Positions 15,943-19,923 of a stretch of 19,923 nt of DNA are shown here, one piece after another. Below the pieces are notes generated by a model that saw only the letters and a program-made list of their open reading frames with translations, did not search any database and had not been told where the DNA came from. Every line of letters starts with the position of its first letter. The stretch's first letter is position 1. The stretch covers positions 1 through 19,923 of the forward strand of contig JBOHUC010000114.1 in the NCBI GenBank assembly GCA_050733935.1. The letters run 5' to 3'. Source of the stretch: JBOHUC01 sp050733935 (GTDB lineage: Bacteria; Eisenbacteria; RBG-16-71-46; DASYSL01). The position numbers and the translations under genes were made by a program.

Positions 15943-16901
15943 ACCTTCGGAAGCCCGAAACGCTCGCGTGCCTCACGCTCGTCGCCGCACTGTCGTTCGC
16001 CGGATGCGCGCACCTCCCCGGTGGTTCGAAGAAGGCGCAGAACACGAGCACGAAGGATGCAAAGGCTGCAAACGCGAAAGCGGCGAGCACGAAGAAAACA
16101 AACGCCAAGAACGCGAGCGCCAAGAGCGCAATGGGGGGAGAAACGACGCGCGCGAACGACGATGTCGCCGAAGCGCGACGTCAGACCGATCTCCTGCCGC
16201 ACGAGCCGTACTGGCCGTACCGGCTCGCACGGCTCCGTCTCGAGGCCGATTCGACGGCCGGTGCCGAGACCGCGCTCCAGATCGCACTCGCCCGCGATCC
16301 GTTCTATCTGCCGGCGCTCGTCCTTCAGTCGCGGCTCGACTACCGGCAGGGCCGCCACCTCGAGGCGATCGAACGGCTCGAGTCGGTGCGCGCGCGGGCG
16401 ACCGCGAACCCGGCGAACGGGGCTGTGCCGCCCGAGCTCCTGACCGCGCTCGCGATCCATTACGACGCGATCGACCGGGTCGACCTGGCCGCTCCTCTCG
16501 CGGAGGGTGCGGCAGGGAACGGAGGGTCTTCGGTCGCGCCCTCGCTGGCCTATCTTGCGCTCCGCGGAGACACCCCGGAAAAGGCTGCGGAACCAGCACT
16601 TGCGGCCCTCAAGAACGACTCGAAGAGTGCCGTAAACCAGAACAACTACGGCATCACGCGGCTGCGCGCCGGAGACCCGGACGCAGCCCGGAAGGCGTTC
16701 ATTAAAGCCGTCGAGATCGATCCGCGACTGCCCGGGCCGTACTACAACCTCGCGATCGTGGAGAAGTACTACGCGCTCGACGATGAAGCCGCCGCCCGCT
16801 GGTTCCGGCAGTACCGGGAGCGGGCGAACGAGGACCCCGATCATCTCGCCGAAGCGATCGGCCGCGAGCCCGGGCCGGTCGGCGCGCGAGAGAAGGAGTA
16901 G
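15939..16901 (+). CDS. TPR lipoprotein with Lys/Ala-rich tether
   Basis: A 320-residue lipoprotein. ATG 15939 overlaps the stop of the giant TPR gene, and GGGAGGA (15924-15930) lies eight bases upstream. The signal peptide ends in lipobox FAGC (Cys23). Residues 30-65 are a Lys/Ala/Asn/Ser-rich tether (KAANAKAASTKKTNAKNASA) that would hold the domain away from the membrane. TPR-like helices follow (YWPYRLARLRLEADSTAGAE, YLPALVLQSRLDYRQGRHLEAIERLE). The clearest TPR pair is at about 231-300 (NNYGITRLRAGDPDAARKAFIKAVEIDP, PYYNLAIVEKYYALDDEAAARWF). It resembles TPR lipoproteins such as GltE of the Agl-Glt system or Tol-associated lipoproteins. Its position between the giant TPR protein and the proton channel supports a structural role in the same complex. 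Confidence 0.87.
   Translation: MNLRKPETLACLTLVAALSFAGCAHLPGGSKKAQNTSTKDAKAANAKAASTKKTNAKNASAKSAMGGETTRANDDVAEARRQTDLLPHEPYWPYRLARLRLEADSTAGAETALQIALARDPFYLPALVLQSRLDYRQGRHLEAIERLESVRARATANPANGAVPPELLTALAIHYDAIDRVDLAAPLAEGAAGNGGSSVAPSLAYLALRGDTPEKAAEPALAALKNDSKSAVNQNNYGITRLRAGDPDAARKAFIKAVEIDPRLPGPYYNLAIVEKYYALDDEAAARWFRQYRERANEDPDHLAEAIGREPGPVGAREKE
16027..16133 (+). repeat. Lys/Ala-rich repeat tract in the TPR lipoprotein gene
   Basis: This tract of short repeats (AGCACGAAGGATGCAAAGGC, then GCAAACGCGAAAGCGGCG and similar) encodes the tether after the lipobox. It shares the near-identical stretch AGCACGAAGG-n-TGCAAAGG-type sequence with the tract at 15181-15290 of the preceding gene. Confidence 0.6.
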
Positions 16902-16904
16902 TCC

Positions 16905-17312
16905 GTGACCGCGCGTCCCGTCCGTCGGCCGGCCGTTTCGCTCGTGGGAGTGTTTGCGGCTTTCACGGTCGTCACCTTTGCGGGCGGCGTCGCATCCGCG
17001 TTCGCCGCGGAGCCGACGCCGACGAAGGCGCCCGCGACGCCCGCGCCGACCGCCGCGAAGGCGACGACGTCGGCCGCACGTCCGGCCCCGAACGCTCCGG
17101 TGCGCCGGCTCGAGGATTTCCGGATCGAAGGCGAGATTCCCGCGTCCCAGGTCTTGTTCGTGACCGCGCGCGATCCGTACCGGTTCGCGGAGTTTCAGCA
17201 CCGCCGCTATCTGAAGGGCAGCCTCGCTCTCGGCCAGGAAACGGTCCTGCCGGCGCGTTTCGCCCTGGTTGGCCACGGGCCGTTCCCCGCCAGAAAGGAG
17301 ACAGCTCCATGA
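16905..17312 (+). CDS. small exported protein of unknown function, Pro/Ala/Thr-rich linker
   Basis: A 135-residue protein. GTG 16905 lies three bases after the previous stop and follows AAGGAG (16893-16898). The signal peptide ends near AFA|A (about residue 34). A Pro/Ala/Thr/Lys linker runs to about residue 65. The C-terminal ~65 residues look conserved: VRRLEDFRIEGEIPASQVLFVTARDPYRF, then RRYLKGSLALGQE. That segment resembles short annotated-as-hypothetical periplasmic pieces in ExbBD clusters, but I know no named family. Its TGA overlaps the ATG of the proton channel gene, so the pair is translationally coupled and the product may be a dedicated partner of the channel. Confidence 0.7.
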   Translation: MTARPVRRPAVSLVGVFAAFTVVTFAGGVASAFAAEPTPTKAPATPAPTAAKATTSAARPAPNAPVRRLEDFRIEGEIPASQVLFVTARDPYRFAEFQHRRYLKGSLALGQETVLPARFALVGHGPFPARKETAP

Positions 17313-18085
17313 ATCCGTTCACGGAACTCGCCACGTTCTACAAGAACGGTGGCCCGACGATGCACTTCATCCTGGTCGACGCGGTGGTGATTGCCGCCAT
17401 CGTCGCCGAGCGGATGATCGTGATCGGATCGGCCGCGACGCTGAACGGCCCCAAGATGACCGACGATCTGGTGAAGCGGATCGGGCGGGGCGATCTCGCG
17501 GGCGCGCAGAAGATCAGCATGAGCTCGAACGCCCCCGCGGCGAAGGTCGCCCAGGCGATGCTGCACTCGGGCAGCCTCGAGGAGTCGAAGCTCCAGTCAG
17601 CCGGGGACGATGCCGCCGCTCTCGCGATGCCCTCGCTCACGCGCCGGCTCTCGCACCTGAACACGCTCGCGAACGTGTCGACGCTGCTTGGACTGCTCGG
17701 AACGATCTTCGGACTCACGACCGCGTTCTCGGCGGTCGGTGCGGCCGATCCGGCGCAGCGTTCCGCGTTCCTCGCGGCCGGCATCTCCGAAGCGCTGAGC
17801 GCCACGGCGTTCGGTCTCATGGTCGCGGTGCCGACGCTCCTTCTCCACGGCTTCCTGGCCGGGCTCGTCGAGCGAGTCTCCGATCAGGTGGACGACGTGA
17901 GCATCCGTCTGTGCCGGGCGCTCTCGCACTCGGGTGGCGTGGCTGCCCCGGCGCACATGGCACAGCAGGCGCCCGCGGCGCATCCGGGTCAGGCCCAGGT
18001 GCTTCCGATCCACGGCTACGGAAACGCCGCACCGTCGTACACGCCGAGCATGATGTCGCGCCAGCCGGGCGAGACGGGGCGGTAG
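17309..18085 (+). CDS. MotA/TolQ/ExbB-family proton channel protein
   Basis: A 258-residue inner-membrane protein. ATG 17309 overlaps the previous stop, and AAAGGAG (17294-17300) lies eight bases upstream. There are three transmembrane helices: about 17-38, 118-141 (NVSTLLGLLGTIFGLTTAF) and 162-186 (ALSATAFGLMVAVPTLLLHG). The family signatures G-L-L-G-T-I-x-G (Thr132) and A-L-x-A-T-A-x-G-L (Thr166) carry the two conserved channel threonines of ExbB/TolQ. The ~65-residue C-terminal tail is Pro/Ala/Gln-rich and longer than usual. It forms the proton pathway with ExbD-type proteins, and two of these follow directly. Homologues include ExbB, TolQ and AglR. The sequence alone does not decide among them. 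Confidence 0.95.
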   Translation: MNPFTELATFYKNGGPTMHFILVDAVVIAAIVAERMIVIGSAATLNGPKMTDDLVKRIGRGDLAGAQKISMSSNAPAAKVAQAMLHSGSLEESKLQSAGDDAAALAMPSLTRRLSHLNTLANVSTLLGLLGTIFGLTTAFSAVGAADPAQRSAFLAAGISEALSATAFGLMVAVPTLLLHGFLAGLVERVSDQVDDVSIRLCRALSHSGGVAAPAHMAQQAPAAHPGQAQVLPIHGYGNAAPSYTPSMMSRQPGETGR

Positions 18086-18088
18086 CCG

Positions 18089-18589
18089 ATGAGCAGCCGT
18101 CGCTCCCGCAAGCTGCGCGAGCTCATCACGGGCGAGCTCGACATGATGCCGCTCATGAACGTGTTCCTGGTCGTGATCCCGTGTCTCCTCTTCTCCGCCG
18201 TGTTCATCCAGGTCTCGGTGATCGAGATGAACCAGGGGACGGGGACCGGTGTCGCGGAAGCCGCCATTCCCGAGTCCGCCGAGCTCACGATCATCCTCGG
18301 AACGGAGTCGTACCTGGTGCGCGCGCGCGGTGTCGAAGCACGCACGGTCGCCCGCAGCGAGGAGATCGACGCCGATGGAAACGGCACGGGAGCGCCTGCC
18401 GAAGGGACGCTCACCGAGCTCGGGGCCGTCCTTGCGGAATGCGTCTCGGCCCATCCGGACAACAAGGAGGTCCAGATCGTGCCCGAGCCCACGACCCACT
18501 ACGACGAGATCATCGCCGTGATGGACGTCGCGCGCGCGGCGGGCCTGTCGCAGGCTTCGCTCGCGGCCGACGCGCCCGGAGGCCGCTAG
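18089..18589 (+). CDS. ExbD/TolR-family protein with Asn at the proton-carrying Asp position
   Basis: A 166-residue inner-membrane protein. ATG 18089 is three bases after the channel gene stop. A basic N-terminus (SSRRSRKLREL) is followed by the single helix ELDMMPLMNVFLVVIPCLLFSAVF (about 16-40) and a periplasmic domain ending near 160 (LTIILGTESYLVRA, KEVQIVPEPTTHYDEIIAVMDVARAAGL) typical of ExbD/TolR. E. coli ExbD reads INVTPFIDVML, with Asp25 essential for proton transfer. Here the aligned text is LDMMPLMNVFL, so that Asp is Asn24. Asp18 lies earlier, at the membrane edge. The second ExbD keeps the Asp. The pair may therefore be asymmetric, with this copy structural or regulatory (inference). 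Confidence 0.92.
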   Translation: MSSRRSRKLRELITGELDMMPLMNVFLVVIPCLLFSAVFIQVSVIEMNQGTGTGVAEAAIPESAELTIILGTESYLVRARGVEARTVARSEEIDADGNGTGAPAEGTLTELGAVLAECVSAHPDNKEVQIVPEPTTHYDEIIAVMDVARAAGLSQASLAADAPGGR

Positions 18590-18590
18590 C

Positions 18591-19091
18591 ATGCGACATC
18601 GCGATCCACGGAGGCGCCGCGAGGTCATCCAGCCCAAGCGGGACGGCGGTGTGACGCTCACGTCCCTCATGGACATCCTGACCGTGCTGCTCCTGTTCCT
18701 GCTCAAGAGCTACGTGGCCGAAGGCGAGGTCGTCGTGCCGCCGCCCGGGGTCACGCTTCCCGCGTCGAGCGCGGAGGCGAGCCCGAAGGCCTCGCTCGTC
18801 GTCTCGATCAGCGGCGACGCGATTCTCGTCGGGGAAGAGCACGTGGCCTCGATCACCGACGCGGTGAACAGCGAAACGCTTCTCATCGAGCCGCTCGATG
18901 AGCGCCTCAAGGCCGTGCGCGAGCAGCGCGACGAGATCGCGAGGCTCCAGGGGAAGGAACAGGCGGACGCACAGATCGCGACCATCCAGGGCGACCGGAA
19001 GATCGAGTTCCGCGTGCTCGAACGGGTCATGTACACGCTCAACCGGAACGGATACGGCGACATCGCGCTCGCCGTGATCCGAAGCACCTAG
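18591..19091 (+). CDS. ExbD/TolR-family protein with intact proton-carrying Asp
   Basis: A 166-residue inner-membrane protein starting one base after the first ExbD stop. The basic N-terminus (RHRDPRRRREVIQPKR) precedes the helix VTLTSLMDILTVLLLFLLKSYV (about 21-42). Asp28 falls at the ExbD Asp25/TolR Asp23 position that binds the proton. The periplasmic part (ASLVVSISGDAILVGEEHV, then a charged helix KAVREQRDEIARLQGKEQADAQ and the IEFRVLERVMYTLNRNGYGDIALAVI section) fits the family, with a somewhat longer helical insert. Paired ExbD genes behind one ExbB gene also occur in Myxococcus aglR-aglQ-aglS. The next gene begins 12 bases downstream. Confidence 0.93.
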   Translation: MRHRDPRRRREVIQPKRDGGVTLTSLMDILTVLLLFLLKSYVAEGEVVVPPPGVTLPASSAEASPKASLVVSISGDAILVGEEHVASITDAVNSETLLIEPLDERLKAVREQRDEIARLQGKEQADAQIATIQGDRKIEFRVLERVMYTLNRNGYGDIALAVIRST

Positions 19092-19103
19092 GAGCCGGCA
19101 CGC

Positions 19104-19923
19104 ATGTCCTCCGCCTCGGCCGCTTCGACTTCGATCTATCGCCAGCCGCTCGTGAGCGGCACCGACGAGTTGTTCACGCGGTGTCTCACGACGACGAGCA
19201 TCGCGGGCGCCGTGTTCCTGATCGCCGTGCTCCTGACGCCCGCGCGGCGCGAGGTGATCACGAGCGTGACCCAGCTCCCTCAGCGATTCGCGAAGCTCGT
19301 GCTCAAGGAGCCCGAGGCGGCGCGGCCCGTGGCCCCGCCGAGCGAAGTCGTGAACCCCGAGGACGGAAAGCCGAGCGCAGGGGACTTCGGTCCTGGCGCG
19401 CCGGGTCCTGCGCCCGTCGCGAAGGGACCGGTCGATCTTCCCCCCGGACCGATCGGCCCGACGGGCGGCGGCTCCGGCATTCCGGGCCGTCAGCTCGGCC
19501 CGAACGCCGGCACGGCGGGACGCGCGCGTGCGACCGAGCAGATCAGTGCGGAGCTCGCCGGTACGACCGCATCGCTTTCGAACGCGCTCGACGACCTGAG
19601 CTCCTCGCTCCAGTCGACCACGAGCGAATCGTCGCTTCCGTCCCGCGGCACGCGCTCGCGCGGCGTGCGAAGCGGACGCTCGAGCGGTCAGGTCGGCATG
19701 GGACGCGCCGAGCTCTCCGGAGGCGGCGGTGTCGATCTCGGCGGTTCGGTTGTCTCGGGATCCCGCATCGCGGTCGGCAATCTCACGGGCTCGGGCATCG
19801 ATGGGGGCGGGGGCGGATACGGCGGCGGAAGTGGCGGCGCCGGTGAAGGCAGTGGCGGAGGCGTCGGCGGAGGCACGGGCTGGGGAGGCGGTGGTGGCGG
19901 CGGCGGCGCGGGCGGTGTGGGCC
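19104..19923 (+). CDS. TonB/AgmX-like membrane-anchored Gly-rich protein (3' end outside window)
   Basis: The frame is open from ATG 19104 to the window edge (273 codons read). AGGAG lies at 19090-19094. A cytoplasmic N-terminus (about 1-32) is followed by one membrane helix (IAGAVFLIAVLLTP, about 33-46), so the rest should be periplasmic. A Pro/Gly linker follows (VAPPSEVVNPEDGKPSAGD, about 76-125), then a Ser/Thr/Leu-rich stretch, an Arg/Gly/Ser segment (GTRSRGVRSGRSSG) and from about 235 an extreme poly-glycine run. Topology and position directly after ExbB-ExbD-ExbD are those of TonB/TolA/AgmX-type energy transducers (GltJ/GltG in Myxococcus), whose conserved AgmX/PglI or TonB domain is C-terminal and would lie outside the window. 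Confidence 0.82.
   Translation, partial: MSSASAASTSIYRQPLVSGTDELFTRCLTTTSIAGAVFLIAVLLTPARREVITSVTQLPQRFAKLVLKEPEAARPVAPPSEVVNPEDGKPSAGDFGPGAPGPAPVAKGPVDLPPGPIGPTGGGSGIPGRQLGPNAGTAGRARATEQISAELAGTTASLSNALDDLSSSLQSTTSESSLPSRGTRSRGVRSGRSSGQVGMGRAELSGGGGVDLGGSVVSGSRIAVGNLTGSGIDGGGGGYGGGSGGAGEGSGGGVGGGTGWGGGGGGGGAGGVG

Noticed and set aside
19790..19923. G-rich low-complexity DNA as a non-coding repeat or assembly artefact
   Set aside because: It is in frame and encodes a Gly-rich linker continuous with the TonB/AgmX-like protein. Such linkers are common in this protein class.

Overview
The window is about 19.9 kb of very GC-rich bacterial DNA. After the first ~430 bases every recognisable gene lies on the + strand. 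Gaps are no larger than about 35 bases, and many stops overlap the next start as ATGA or GTGA, so most or all of it may be one very long operon or a chain of coupled operons. Nearly every product has a Sec signal peptide or lipobox, so this is an envelope locus of a diderm bacterium. The NHL-propeller protein ends in a FlgD-like Ig domain of the kind common in FCB-group and neighbouring lineages. With the GC content this suggests a Candidatus Eisenbacteria/Krumholzibacteriota-type organism, though Gemmatimonadota or Myxococcota relatives cannot be excluded from sequence alone.

Layout. (1) 1-113: the last 36 codons of an IS5-family transposase, then about 310 bases with no gene. (2) 427-7154: a redox/outer-membrane module. 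It holds a small lipoprotein with a degenerate cytochrome-like CX5CH motif, a small beta-barrel, a large lipoprotein with a PD40 propeller and two CXXCH haem sites (HzsA-like architecture), a TlpA/ResA-type thioredoxin, a DUF4266 lipoprotein ending in CxCN, a DUF3570 beta-barrel and an NHL/FlgD protein. (3) 7184-11052: five envelope proteins, namely an unknown lipoprotein, a beta-barrel, an SH3-plus-barrel protein, a PepSY-like periplasmic protein and a Pro-Ala/coiled-coil periplasmic protein. (4) 11080 to the window end: a 1620-residue TPR protein, a TPR lipoprotein, a small Pro/Ala-rich exported protein, a MotA/TolQ/ExbB channel, two ExbD/TolR proteins and the start of a membrane-anchored, Gly-rich TonB/AgmX-like protein that runs off the end.

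Working model (inference). Part 4 with the barrels of part 3 has the parts list of a proton-motive-force-driven trans-envelope machine: channel, two ExbD-type stators, TonB/AgmX-like transducer, giant TPR scaffold, TPR lipoprotein and outer-membrane barrels. This resembles the Myxococcus Agl-Glt complex and Tol/Ton systems. It is unusual that it continues without a break from a cytochrome/thioredoxin/DUF4266/DUF3570 module that could be a surface electron-transfer or redox assembly. The first ExbD-like protein has Asn where the family's proton-carrying Asp should be, while the second keeps the Asp, which suggests an asymmetric stator pair.
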